A stretch of 64,000 nucleotides of DNA from Ditylenchus dipsaci (taxonomy: Eukaryota; Nematoda; Chromadorea; Rhabditida; Anguinidae), in NCBI GenBank assembly GCA_004194705.1, contig SADC01001284.1, forward strand, positions 682,001 to 746,000, in the 5' to 3' direction. The notes under the pieces are model-generated. The model was not told where the DNA came from. It saw only the letters and a program-made list of their open reading frames with translations, and made no database searches. Shown piece by piece: positions 21,321-33,200 of this stretch (position 1 is the stretch's first letter; each line of letters begins with the position of its first letter). The position numbers and the translations under genes are program-made.

Positions 21321-24300
21321 ATGAGAAGAAGAAAAAGTGATGCAAAATATGACGATGCTACTATCCAGGTATATTTTTGCTAAATAATATGAATTTTTGA
21401 ACGAAATTTAGATGCTCGACAGTATCAACTTTCAACCAACCCCCACTTTCTCATCTAGATCTGGTCTAGCTGACACAGAAGAGGTCTATTCTTTAAATAC
21501 CCTGAAGAGAGCTTTAAAGTTTGTTTCGCTCTAAACGGCGTTCCTTATGTGTTTTTTTTTTACTTTAGTGTATCTTTGGAGAAAAATGCTTGAAAATCGA
21601 GCGGTTTCTCGAAAAGAACAACAGTGCTAATTTTCGTAGCCATTTGTCCCAATTGTACAGTTTTGCCACCTCTCATGATGGATTGGTCAAGGATGCGTAC
21701 AGGGAAAAAATTTGGTAGGTTTTATTAGTTTACTAGCTTCTAGTTCGATAATCCTAAATTGCAGGCCAATCCTGGCAGAAAACATCCAGTAGCTCCCAAA
21801 ATAGTCAAAGAGGAGAAGGAAACATCATCCAAGCGTAGGAAAGACACCAACGATAATGCAGATGCCAGCAGTATGTCAATAAAATAAACACACTTGACCC
21901 TTAACTTAAAAAAAAGTTGATCCAACGGTAAATTCATCCACGGTAAATTCCATTGAAAGGCGTACCCGCCTTTCAAAACATTCCATCGACGACGAGCATG
22001 CCCCTTTAAGTACCAGAATCAAGATTTAGTGCCAAAGTTAATGGATTTAGTACCAGAAATAATTGATTTAGTGCCAGAAACCAACTTTTTGCTCACGGAC
22101 AAAATTTAGTGCCAAAATAATTTATTTAGTGCCGGCACGCTAACACTTAACTTGACCACATCACACTCCAGAGCTACAAAACCTCTTTTACAAAAAAATG
22201 AATCTGAGAGTGTTGAGCTATAGACTTTGAAAAAAAGAAAATTACTAAAATTCAGTTTTTTCATTTTTTCAAATTTTTCTCATTTTCAGAAATGGTTTTT
22301 TTGAAAAGGCATGGTAATTGTGCATGGAGGGGGATAGAAGTTAAGATGCGCACACACACATACCTTATACACAAATTACTCAAAAGTGACTCTGGATGAT
22401 CACTCAAAAGTGACTCTGGATACATGGAATGGGTTTGCAGTTAAGATGCGAAGGGTAAAAACCGGTAAAATTACGCACCATGAAGCGGTATCCACCTCCA
22501 GATCCTTGAAATTCAGATTTCCTGGAGGTATCTCAGTAGGTACCATAGTAGCTGTAATAAGGTTGTAATACTCAAGTGGCAATAAAAAAGGTACTTAGGT
22601 GGCATTTTTTACTTATCCAAATATATGTTTTTATCGCATTATCAGCGCCATGCGGTAGCCAAAGTGCTGGTCCAGTGGTGTAATCGATTGGTATTACTTA
22701 GGTGGTTGCCCTCAGGTTGCGATACTCAAGGAAAAGTAGTATTAGGTTGTGTAAAAAATACGCGGAATTTTGGCTTATTGATATAAAAGCCATTTTCCGT
22801 AATTTGGACCACTTGATATAAACTTTTGTTACTTCGATTTTTTTAGAAATTTTAGTTTTGGTCTCACTCGAAAGAGGAAACCATTTGAGTAAGTTTAATT
22901 TATACTGATTGCCAATTTCAAATTTAGATCTCGAGATATGGCCAATTCAAAGTTTGGCCATGTCGGATGCTGAAATGTGGATGTTTACGTTCTGGAGCAT
23001 ACAGCTTTTTACTTTCATCACAGGACCCCTACACATTATATACCGATCTTGTAAATTTCGCATTTTGTAAATTTTTGTAAATCGTGTTTTAAACGACTCC
23101 TAAGTAATTTTTATGTGCTTTAAACAATAACAAATCTGTTTTCTAACACTTTTCCACATAAAAAAATCAATTTTTTGAAAAAAATTGCCCAATATTTGAC
23201 TTTTTGCCTTGGGAGACCAATGCAGATCAAGTTTTTGGTCAAATTTTGGTCAAAAATTTTTTTTTCAAAAATTGATTTTTTTTGTGGAAAAGTGTTAGAA
23301 AACAGATTTGTTATTGTTTAAAGCACATAAAAATTACTTAGGAGTCGTTTAAACACGATTTACAAAAATTTACAAAATGCGAAATTTACAAGATCGGTAT
23401 ATAATGTGTAGGGGTCCTGTGATGAAAGTAAAAAGCTGTATGCTCCAGAACGAAAACATCCACATTTCAGCATCCGACATGGGCCAAACTTTGAATTGGC
23501 CATATCTCGAGATCTAAATTTGAAATTGGCAATCAGTATAAATTAAACTTACTCAAAATGGTTTCCTCTTTCGAGTGAGACCAAAACTAAAATTTCTAAA
23601 AAAAATCGAAGTAACGAAATTGGGTCCAAAATTACAGAAAACGGCTTATAAAAACAATGTTATTTAGAGTACAGTATTACTACACTCGTATCATAAGTAT
23701 AGACGCACCCATATTTTGTGATATTTTAGCGATTTTTGACTAAAAGTGAGAAATGTTTTAATATAACGAGATACATTTAGGCGAAAAAACATGTTCTGGC
23801 GCAAAAACCAAGTTAGAAAGCGCAAGAAAATAATTTGTAGTTGTAAACATTGAAATCAGACGTATCATAAGTATAGACGCAGTTCGGTTTGTAATGCGCC
23901 GCTCGATGTTTTCATTTATTTTGAAGCAGATATCATCTTACTTCTGGTTCGAACTGTGTCTCGGCTACAATTTGGTAGGTCAAACTTATTTTTTTGATCA
24001 TTCTAAGAAAAGTTATGACCATCAACATGAAAAACGTCGATTCCTAGTCAAAATAAAGGAAAATCTAAAGAAAATGACTGTTTAGTCACATAAATAATAG
24101 CTTTTCTCAAAAAATGTCGTTGAAAAGATAAAATCCACTGCATGATTCAAAAGCTCTTTGATTTCTCTACATAATGACATGTTGACTGTTGTTTTATAAA
24201 AATACAGGGCTGAGAAACGGACGGTTGAATTTCGACAAGACAAAACAGGCTAAAAATAAGGCAAAAAGAGGGGTTTTTACTTTCTTAACTTCAACCGTCC

Positions 24301-27300
24301 GCTTCTCAGCCCTGTATTTTTATAAAAACAACAGTCAACATGTCATTATGTAGAGAAATCAAAGAGCTTTTGAATCATGCAGTGGATTTTATCTTTTCAA
24401 CGACATTTTTTTGAGAAAAGCTATTATTTATGTGACTAAACAGTCATTTTTCTTTAGATTTTCCTTTATTTTGACTAGGAATCGACGTTTTCATGTTGAT
24501 GGTCATAACTTTTCTTAGAATGATCAAAAAATAAGTTTGACCTACCAAATTGTAGCCGAGACACAGTCGAACCAGAAGTAAGATGATATCTGCTTCAAAT
24601 AAATGAAAACATCGAGCGGCGCATTACAAACCGAACTGCGTCTATACTTATGATACGTCTGATTTTCAATGTTTACAACTACAAATTATTTTCTTGCGCT
24701 TTCTAACTTGGTTTTTGCGCCAGAACATGTTTTTTTCGCCTAAATGTATCTCGTTATATTAAAACATTTCTCACTTTTAGTCAAAAATCGCTAAAAATAT
24801 CACAAAATATGGGTGCGTCTATACTTATGATACGGAGTGTATAACAATTCAACTGTCCAGTATTGTTTGATACGAAGAAAATGTTGAAGCGAGCGAGCGT
24901 TGAAACGAGAGATAAAAGCTGATTTCGTAAACCACCGGAAATAAGTTTTGAAAAATGTGCCAAAACATAACAAGGGGTACCAATCGAAATTCCGCGTATT
25001 TTTGACACAACCTAATATTATTATCGAGATAGTTACACCCTTCGTGTAACTTTCATGTCTCTCTATTGGTCTTGCATACGTGGTTATGGGTAAAAATCCC
25101 CCGCAAAAATCCCCCCAGCAAAAATCCCCCAATGAAAATCCCCTGCAAAAATACCCCCGCGAAAATCCCCCCACTACAAATCCCCCCAGAATAAAAGTGA
25201 AGTTAAATTGACATTTATTACGGAATCTGGACGTAAAATAAGCAAATATTGTTAATATCATCAATATGTTAATCAAAATTGGGACCCTAAACACGGTTTG
25301 ATAATACCAAAATAGCGATTTTGCTATTCGGAATCCCGCATCGAGCTAGGAAAATACCTCAACTACTTGAGGATACCTGAGGATACCATGTAAGTATCTG
25401 CTGGCAGCAAACACCAAATTTTCTAATCAAACAGCTTCAAAATTTCGACGCTACTGTCATATACCCATTGACCTTTACGGGGCATCATTTCTAGCTTGGC
25501 CCCATGTTGTTTTTTCTTGAAAAAAAAACACTTGGTCCCCTGTCAATTATGTCTATGCTGATATTTGGTTATGATGAAAACAACAGGGGGGACCAAGATA
25601 GAAATAATACCCTGTAAAGCCCGTCAATAGGGCCACTAGGTTAGTAAAGTGAGTGTCCTGAGACATCCACCGACAAGTACCGGTACTTGGGTTTCGTTTT
25701 GAGAGAAGCATTTTTACATTGTATAAATATATTAAAATATCCAGTGAATGGATTTACCGTGGATGGATAAACCGTTGGATGAATTTGCTATTGACCCAGA
25801 TCATACCTGTTTTCTCAGTAATACATCTATATTTAGCAAGGACGCCATACGACTTGATACAAATTATGACTTGATACACTATCGACTTGATACATCAACT
25901 TGATATATATTCCGAAAAGTAGCTCGAAAATTTCATAAGGATACCGTTATTATCATGTTTTTCAACATGGGCCGTGGCAAAAAGAGACTCTATATGCATT
26001 TTATGACCAAAAGTCTTGCTCGGAATCATGTCTAAGGTAAGTGAGTGCGCGCATCTCTTAACTCTCAAGCCTCCTGCGCCTCCTTCAGGGGCTTGGTTGC
26101 TTGGGGTGAGATGCGCACACCCACATACTTTAGACACAAATCACTCGAAAGTGACTCTGGATGCATGAAAAAGCATGCATACCAGAGTTTATTTATGCGG
26201 TAGGCCTCACTATTCAAAACTATATTCAACATCTTGCTTTTTACTCAAAAGTGATTCTTTTTTCGGTTATTTTTCCATCCCAATACAGCCTTAAATCTTT
26301 TTAAAATGGTCAAAAAAGGTACTTTTGGATGTCTCTAAAACCTAATTTTCAAGCTACTTTTTGAAAAGATGTATCAAGTCGTCAGTGTATCAAGTTGATG
26401 TATCAAGTCATAACTTGTATCAAGTTGATGTAATACCATTTAGCAAGTAGCTCTGAGGACTCCGACTTTGAATCAGCTCTATCCACATTCTCTTCATCTC
26501 GCAAACTTGGAGGATGTGTTTGGCGAAGAGGCAATCTAATATTTTTTGCTTTTTCCACTTATAACGGACGCGATTTTAGTTTGCATCACCGTCAATGGAA
26601 GAGCTTCGATGTTGCAAAGATTGGAATCAGGTGGAGCTAGAGTTGGTATTTTTATCTCGACTACCATATTATTGTAATACCATAAATACAATCAAAATTT
26701 TAGTGTGAATAGGACTGTGGCCGGTTCCCTCCCAATATAAACGGTACTTTATCAATTATTATTAGTTTTGACTTTGTTAACATGTATTCTTTGCAGAGGA
26801 TGAGAGGCAAATGCTTCAAACTGAACTGACACCACTCATTGTTCGTTCGAAATTTTAACATTTTTATTAATTAAATTCCATAAAGATTTAGGTCCAAATT
26901 ATGTGGGAAAACCGAAAGTAAGTGGATTTTAAATCGTGATTTTGGTAAAAAATCTAAAAAATATATTTCAGTTTTCCTACTATCAAGGTAACAACAATTT
27001 TGAGTGGAGTCGGGCAATTTAAGCAATTTCCCTTTTTCGACTTTTATAGATTTTTGAAGGGGCATGCCCGTGCGTTACATGGAGGAAAGGCGGGGTCCAC
27101 CATTTCTTTTCTTTCTCGACAAGTTTATACATTCGTTATCGGCTAGATTTTTAAGTTTTCTGCCTAGTTTTTAAAGTAGTATAAGGTCCTTAATGGTGGT
27201 ATTTCACATTCAAACAGTGCATACTATTCCAGGTTTCCACGATGTCTGTCTAACCTTAATATTGGTAATGGGCAAAGACCAAGCTTTGAAAGCTGCCAGA

Positions 27301-29331
27301 TGCTTGACTAGTACTTGTATACACCTATGAATCAGTCAATAGTTATCTAACACACCTTTTTCCTATCTAGGCGTGCCCATTTCTACAATTACCTGAGCTC
27401 AACTTGGAGGAGAGTGCGATGACTGAGCTGCAAGATGTCTATGTGCTGCTCTATCTTCATGATCCAGATGTGGAGCAGCATATGAGGTAATGCTTGGGCT
27501 TACGCTTGTAAATGTTTGCTGAACAAGTTTATTAACTTTATTATAGATTTGCCGAGTTGGGTGCCCTGTTTGCCTTGAGTTGGCCACTTACCTGGTTTTC
27601 TCATGTGGGTTTTTAGTATAATGTGACTATATTGATATTTAGGGTGTTTTAAGAAATTCGCCCGATTTCAAATGGTCATAACTTCTTTCGTAATGTGACA
27701 TTACAAAATTATTTTTTGTGTTGGTATTTTCTCGAGCAGCGCATTTTTGGTATATAATGGCTCTTTTTTGCTTGGTCTCCTTTATGGTTTTGAACCAGAA
27801 CCATCTGACCTCAGCTAGGCAGGCCAGGATTAAACAAAACGTATTTTATGAAATTATATATTAACATGAGAACGGCTGACTGTGATGCTTGTATATGTCG
27901 ACGTCACTTTTAATCTGTGTTCTTGTTTTCACCGAAATATGAATAAAACATTCTGAAACAAGCCATTCAAAAAAAATTATTTTTGAGGCGTGAAGACTGA
28001 TTTGGGGAGTTCAAGTCTGTATAACTGGTCAATAAATATATACCTTACAGAACCATTAACTTATACAAAAGCGCGAGATCTCAGCTTCCGAGCGTAGTAT
28101 CATAGAGCTTTAAATAGCTTAGGCTTTTCAGTGAAAAATTTAAAAGTAGGAAGAGAACATATCTTTGGAAATCAGGGTTGTTTAGATGATATAATTGTTT
28201 TTTAACCGAAGAAAAAGTTAATGCCCTTTGAAATTGTTTAAGAACACTCTAAATTTTTAAAGTTTTCAGGATCTCCAGCATTATTCACAGGTAATTTTTT
28301 ATCTAAATCGCGATATGACTTTATGCATTTCTATGTGGTCGTTGCCATACCTGCACGCTCAAAAAAATTTGAAAAAAATTAAATTAGAAAAAACACTTTA
28401 AAATCGGCGCCAGGCGCCCGATCGGCGCCGGCGCTTCAAAACAGGCGGCGCCGGGGTTTTATGATATGTGTTAAACTTAAACATTTTTGTTTTATTGCTA
28501 TCACGATATAAGAAAAATACTGAAAAAGATTTAAAATGTCAACAAAATATTTAAAAATGTAGTACTGCGGTGGTTTCTCGGAGCTAGGCGCGGCGCCGCT
28601 ACAAATAGGGCGCCGGCGCCGCTATGAAAATGGGCGCCGAGCGCCGCCGCTGGCGCCCGAAAGTGGTGAAATTTTGCCTAACGCCACCGCCCGTGCAGGT
28701 ATGGTCGTTGCACAGATATTTTATTATGAATCCATTCAACTATCATGATGTTTTGGTGGCACCGATTCCGCGAAAATTCCTCTAATGAATTCAGCCCTAT
28801 TTTTCAGATAGTTATCTTCTTCGACCTGTTTCTGAGCTCTCACCACATGATGCCATATACGTAGCTGCTGCTCTAATATCTGAAAGGAGACAGGAAGTGC
28901 TGCAATGTGAAGCGGAAATGCCTATGCTCCACAGTTTGTTAAACCACGTAACTCAGCAAGCTAAAATTTCATTTTACCAAATCTACAAAAATTAAGGTTC
29001 CCCCAAACATAAACGTCAACAAAATATTGGACTCAGCCCGGTTGCTGTTTGCCCGTTTCCCTCCAGCCCTAGTGCAGGGTGAATACAAGCGAGAGTATGA
29101 AAAATGTGTGCTAGGCAACGCCGTCAGAGGCTGACTGTAGCCAGGTTGCAGCAAGAATACCTCCACCAGGCACTCTTCCCAGGAACCTGTCCCTTGGCTG
29201 GTAGCTGTGAGTCATTTTTTGGATTGTGGGTGATGAAAGCATTCACCTTGTATTTTCAGGGAACAGCTGTGAGTGCCGTAGCACTGTATTTATGGGTGGC
29301 TAGGACTATTAATCCAGCCCATATGTTTTGA
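21321..29331 (+). CDS. TBC1D20: TBC1D20-type Rab GTPase-activating protein
   Basis: ER-anchored GAP, in other animals for Rab1. Exons proposed: 21321-21368, 21412-21522, 21569-21714, 21765-21788, [gap], 26580-26641, 26704-26723, 26797-26844, 26892-26917, 26972-26987, 27233-~27327, 27371-27486, 27547-27604, 28270-28290, 28808-28959, 28997-~29080, ~29112-29206, 29267-29331. Support: HDGLVKDAYREKIWP start of the TBC fold; DWNQVELDVNRT with the DxxR arginine finger; KFSYYQGFHDVCLTL with the glutamine finger; LHDPDVEQHM; LGALFALSWPLTWFSH; FFDLFLSSHHMMP; FARFPPALV; C-terminal membrane anchor VSAVALYLWVARTINPAHMF. Several exons are 16-26 bases. The exon after 21788 is uncertain (phase). The intron at 28960 is GC-AG, and the 27327 donor is not GT. 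Exon 14 needs one extra base after ATGATGCC to stay in frame. Two introns are full of transposons. Identity strong, exact structure moderate. Confidence 0.8.
22005..22135 (+). repeat. TTTAGTGCCA word cluster in TBC1D20 intron
   Basis: About five words ATTTAGTGCCAGAAA appear in one orientation. I found no inverse arm in this intron, so it is a solo arm or a decayed element. It directly follows a CATGCCCCTTTAA end (22000-22012) of the TTAA family. Confidence 0.55.
22335..22440 (+). repeat. Structured hairpin module, partial copy with internal duplication
   Basis: AGATGCGCACACACACATAC and ACTCAAAAGTGACTCTGGAT are present. The latter is duplicated in tandem (22378-22402 and 22400-22425). Both the donor-like motif and the terminal stem are missing. 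Confidence 0.6.
22780..23650. repeat. Foldback with ~410-base nearly perfect arms
   Basis: Left arm 22780-23190, right arm 23240-23650. Long identical inverses include ATTATATACCGATCTTGTAA, GAAAGAGGAAACCATTTGAG and AATCTGTTTTCTAACACTTT. The loop is short (about 50 bases). High arm identity implies recent origin or arm-to-arm homogenisation. Confidence 0.85.
23688..24836. mobile_element. Tc1/mariner-type MITE, ~540-base arms, TA target
   Basis: The ends CACTCGTATCATAAGTATAG and CTATACTTATGATACGGAGTG lie next to TA. The motif TATCATAAGTATAGACGC recurs a second time within each arm (about 23860 and 24640). The arms 23688-24225 and 24290-24836 are almost identical, with a loop of about 65 bases. 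No transposase frame. Confidence 0.8.
25086..25195 (+). repeat. AAAAATCCCCCAGC word array (solo arm)
   Basis: About seven tandem words AAAATCCCCC, each with a variable tail. No inverse array is in reach, so it is either a solo arm or the counterpart was deleted. 25200-25830 contains no gene. Confidence 0.6.
25841..26437. mobile_element. MULE-like element, word CTTGATACATCAA, 10-bp TSD
   Basis: A perfect 10-bp duplication ATTTAGCAAG (25831-25840 and 26438-26447). The arms carry ACTTGATACATCAACTTGAT words (25853-25905) and inverse words (26370-26430). The interior has a second inverted pair (GTAGCTCGAAAAT/ATTTTCAAGCTAC) and hairpin module copy 5. Its insertion splits a potentially coding stretch (ATACATCTATATTTAGCAAG then TAGCTCTGAGGACTCCGAC) between TBC1D20 exons. 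Confidence 0.9.
25960..26235 (+). repeat. Structured hairpin module, copy 5
   Basis: Very close to copy 2: GGGCCGTGGCAAAAAGAGAC, CGGAATCATGTCTAAGGTAA (donor-like), GCGCATCTC stem, CACTCGAAAGTG, GGATGCATGAAAAAGCATGC, then TTTATGCGGTAGGCC. It is the cargo of the 25841-26437 element. Confidence 0.75.
27641..27815 (+). repeat. Single arm of the CAGGGTG/AAATGGTCATAACTT MITE family
   Basis: AGGGTGTTTTAAGAAATTCG and CAAATGGTCATAACTTCTTT match the left arms at 30893 and 39537. No opposite arm follows; 27816-28269 has no other feature. It lies in TBC1D20 intron 12. Confidence 0.55.
28346..28703. mobile_element. hAT-like MITE with GGCGCC words, 8-bp TSD
   Basis: GTCGTTGC is duplicated (28338-28345 and 28704-28711). 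The ends CATACCTGCACG and CGTGCAGGTATG are perfect inverts. The arms are GC-rich GGCGCCGGCGC-type palindromic words (28400-28455; 28590-28680), standing out against the AT-rich surroundings. It lies in the intron before TBC1D20 exon 14. Confidence 0.85.
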
Positions 29332-29574
29332 TTATAAAGAGTGAGTATTTTGAGGTATGATTTGGTTTGAGGATATTTGAATGAAGACTCGGATTTGGTT
29401 GAGAATCATTTTCGTAGAATTTTTTCATTTTTATAGCAATTTCTACGAAAATTCTTTCGTAGAATTTAGTTTTCATAGTTTGAAGAACCATGAGTTAAGT
29501 CTATTTCTGTAACTTTCATCAAAAAAGTTTAGTTGGATGTCAATCAGCCAAATTTTTTAAAGTAGGACCATTTC

Positions 29575-29930
29575 ATTGTTCTAGCTCGTTAACGGACTGC
29601 GACTTTGACTTAAACTAAAGGGTGTTCACGGACTTGGACTGAAACTAAAGGGTGTCCATGGAGCTCTTGTAAAATTTAAGAAATATACGCAGAAACGTTA
29701 AATGAATATGAGGGATGGTCGGTGGAGAAATAAAACATTTAGAAACGTTTTAAAGCTGTTTTTCAGCCGTTATAGAAATAAAAACATGAAGAAAGGTTGT
29801 CTAAGTCTCAGCCTAAGTCTCACTCTGTGAACACCTTAAACTGAGACTTAGACTAAAAGGTGTTCATCTAGCTAAAAAAAGTCTCAGTCTAAGGCGCAGT
29901 CCGTGAACGAGCCATTATGTTATAGAGTCT
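29575..29930. mobile_element. Word-armed element (GTTCACGGACT words), between convergent genes
   Basis: The ends GCTCGTTAACGGACTGCG and CGCAGTCCGTGAACGAGC are inverted. GGGTGTTCACGGACTTGGAC-like words face inverse copies at 29810-29900. Target duplication not clean. The remaining spacer to 30213 shows an AATAAATAAATA stretch (30152-30165) but no gene. Confidence 0.65.
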
Positions 29931-30213
29931 AAATTTAGAGTAGCATTCAACCCTGCTGTAAATGTCACTGACTAATCATTTGTATTTCAGTTAGGTGGTG
30001 CCAAAAGTTTGTACATTCCCGCTATGCATGAAGTGCGTGACTGAAATTAACAAATCAATTTTTTTGTAAAAAAAGGAAAATTTCTGTTAATTGTGTTGAT
30101 GTGCGACCAATATTAGTCATTCGTTGTAAGTGTGTGTAAATATAAAATTTTGAATAAATAAATATTTATTTCAATCAACAACACCACAGCCGAATTTTGA
30201 TAATTACCATTTA

Positions 30214-33200
30214 CCACCTTTTTTTTCTTACTTTTCTTAGCCTGTTGAGCTCCTCCGGACGCTGTTGTCTAGGACCTTCAGCGCTGCCACCAGGAGTGGG
30301 TTGGGAGAAGGTTGAGGCTCAACAGAGGACGCTTTGCTGCTGTAGTCACTAAACCAGACACACAATTACTACCGACAAAATATTTTTTTCAATCAATTTA
30401 CATGTTAGCAGCAGCTGTCTGCGAAGATCCAGCTCCCTTCAAATTTGATTTTTAATTAAAAATTAAACTGAAAGTAAAAACCTGAGTTCCACGACCAATA
30501 TCGCGGTCCTTGAACTTTTTGTTCAGCTTTTTCTTGTAGGCTGTGCGCTCCTAAAAGTTACAATAATTTTGTATGTTTCTACATAGTGCTTTGACTAATA
30601 GGCCGACCTAAAAGGGAAAGAATTTATTTAATACCGTATGTCTCCAAAAAAAACCAGCATGTATCATTACCCCTCTCGACAAAGTTCCAAAAAAGCCAAC
30701 TCGCTTCAATAAGGCAAAGAGCTAAAGTACACTATTTGGACATAGCCAAAGGTGAGTCTTTTTGTGGTCAAATTATTTCATATGCCCTAAAAACTATAGA
30801 AAGGGCAAAAAATGGAAAGGCCATTTTTCGAATAAAAAAATTTCGACTTTCTTGGTCCCCAAACAAAACATTTCTAAACAGCCATATACAGAGTGTGTCG
30901 AGAAATTCCTTGGTTTGAAATGGTCATAAATTTTTTCTAGAGAGCGTTTTTTAAAATTCTGTTTTGCCAATCGATTTTTCTTGCGATAGTATTTTTTTGG
31001 TGTATGATCTCAAAAACAGGATTTTCGCTCAGTCACCTTTGTGGTCTGGCCCTTGCCCAGCCAAAGGCCATCCACAGACCACAGCCAAAACCATAGGGGG
31101 ACCAAGCGAAAATTGTCTTTTTGGCATTTAATACCAAAAAATGTTATTGATGAGATAAATCGATTGGCGGAAGCAGAATTTCGAAAAACGCTCTATAAAG
31201 AAGTTATGACCTTTTAAAAACAGGAAATTTCTTGACATACCCTGTGGGTGGTATTTTTTTGCCCGTTAAATTGTCGCAAATGCCCGTTAAATAATTCGTG
31301 TTGCACGTTAATTATTCTTTTTTGCCCGTTAAATATTCTTTTTGCCCGTCAAATATTTTTTTTGCCCGTCAAATATTCTTTTTTGCCCGTTGATCTATGT
31401 AGTCCGTTGATATTACAATTGCCACTTTTAGATGTCATTGCAAGAAATATCTGGACACAGGAAGGACAAGCCTGCTGTGGTCTACATTCAAGCGATCAAG
31501 TTCGATGGCGATAAAGCGGAAAGCGATCTCCGGCGATGGAAAGATGATGCGACCAGTCTTTGGAACTCAAATCACTGGACTTTGTAAGCTTTCTTTTCTT
31601 TTTTTTGTCCGAGAAATTATGCCCTTCGTTTAAGAAAGAAAAAAAGCGTACAACAACAAGCACACTATCGAAAACTTTGCATGTTCGGTGTCAAGAAAGA
31701 AGGGATGCGCCTGTCCAGCTAAGCTCATAGTCCGCCGGCCAAGTCACAATCAGGAAATCATAGTGGAGACAACTGTGCAACACTCAAATCATGAATCTAC
31801 TGCAGAAGGAATTCTATCACCAAAAGCAAAACAGGTCATCCGCTTAAAGACAAAGGAAGGAAAGACAGGGAAACTGATTCAGCAGGATATGATGGTGGTA
31901 AATTTTGCTCTGCAATAGTTCAACTTTAATTTAGGCCATGAATTGTCTTCATTCTGTTCCAAAGCTCAGCCAAATTCGAAATTTCATGAGCCGTGAGAAG
32001 AGAGAAGATTCTGCACCTGTCACAATTGAGCATCTCAGGGATTACGCTGCAGCGAAAGAAATGGAGCCGAACAATGAGGATGAGGTTTACGTCACTAAAT
32101 TCCAATCAAAAAAAGTCGCCAATCAAATTGAATTTTGCCTCGTGTGGACAACAAAAAAGTTGAAGGCATTCCAGGGCCGTTCAAGGTATGTCAACGTTGA
32201 CTCAACGTACAAGCTGAATTGGAATGGGTACCAGTGATGGTGAGCAAGTTAAACGTACTACTAAGTTAATTATATTCCGATGTAAAGGTGGCTGGTTTCT
32301 CGGATGCAAATAAGCGCTTTTTTCTCACACATACTGCCTTGTCGTCAAATGAGAACACGTGGTGCTACGAAATTTTTCTGCGGGCGATCAATGCGGGTAA
32401 TTAAATTCCGGAGGTGCTGATGGCGGATGGTGATCAATCAATCACAGCAGGTAATATTATTGTTTTCTCTGAGCTTTTGTTTGGAATAGTGTTTAGCTGC
32501 GAGAATTGTGTGGCCCAATGCGCTCCGAGCTATGTGCTTCTTTCATGTGATGCAAAACCTCCGGAAAATGAAGAAACAGTTGGGCCTTTCAAAAGAAATA
32601 AAGCAAGCGATGTATCACGATGCAGGGAAGCTCCAACTGGCAAGTAGCGAGACAGAGTTTAAGCAAGGTGATTCTGCTTTGTTCCAGGATCATGCAAAGA
32701 AAGCGTGTATTTAGCGGCGCGTGCTTTGATGGAATACTGGACAGTAAAATATGCAGCGCAGGAATCTGTCCGTGTCGACTTCATCGACTACTTCTGTTCA
32801 TCTTGGTGTTGTCAGGTCTCAGCGGTTGGTATGAAGGGTTTTCCACTTATTCGGCAACGAATAATGGTCTCGAGTCCTGGAATCGAGTAATTAAGGACTG
32901 TGGAACTTTGCGCAAGCTTCTCCTTCTTCGTCCCTTTCTTCAAGCCGCTGAGAGAATGATTGAAAACTGCAGCAAATGTCCGGATCATCAGGTAATTAAA
33001 TCATTCCCTTCTCCTCATCACTTTATTACAAGGGTCTTTGGTTAAGGTCGTAGCATCCGTACCGTTTGTTCCGCAAGCACTCTATCGCGAAGCACATCTG
33101 CTAGGGGAGGAAGGCCGAAGACTCTATAGAAGTAACGCACTTTTCGTGATGCCTCAAAGAAGGTGACCAGTGAAGACATTGCCCAGCATTATGATGTCTT

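Larger units (their letters stand above)
22735..25020. repeat. Outer foldback enclosing two large foldbacks
   Basis: AGGTTGTGTAAAAAATACGC (22744) pairs with GCGTATTTTTGACACAACCT (24994). Between the outer ends lie the foldbacks 22780-23650 and 23688-24836. All are inside the long TBC1D20 intron. Bases 24840-24985 are unpaired and unrecognised. Confidence 0.7.
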
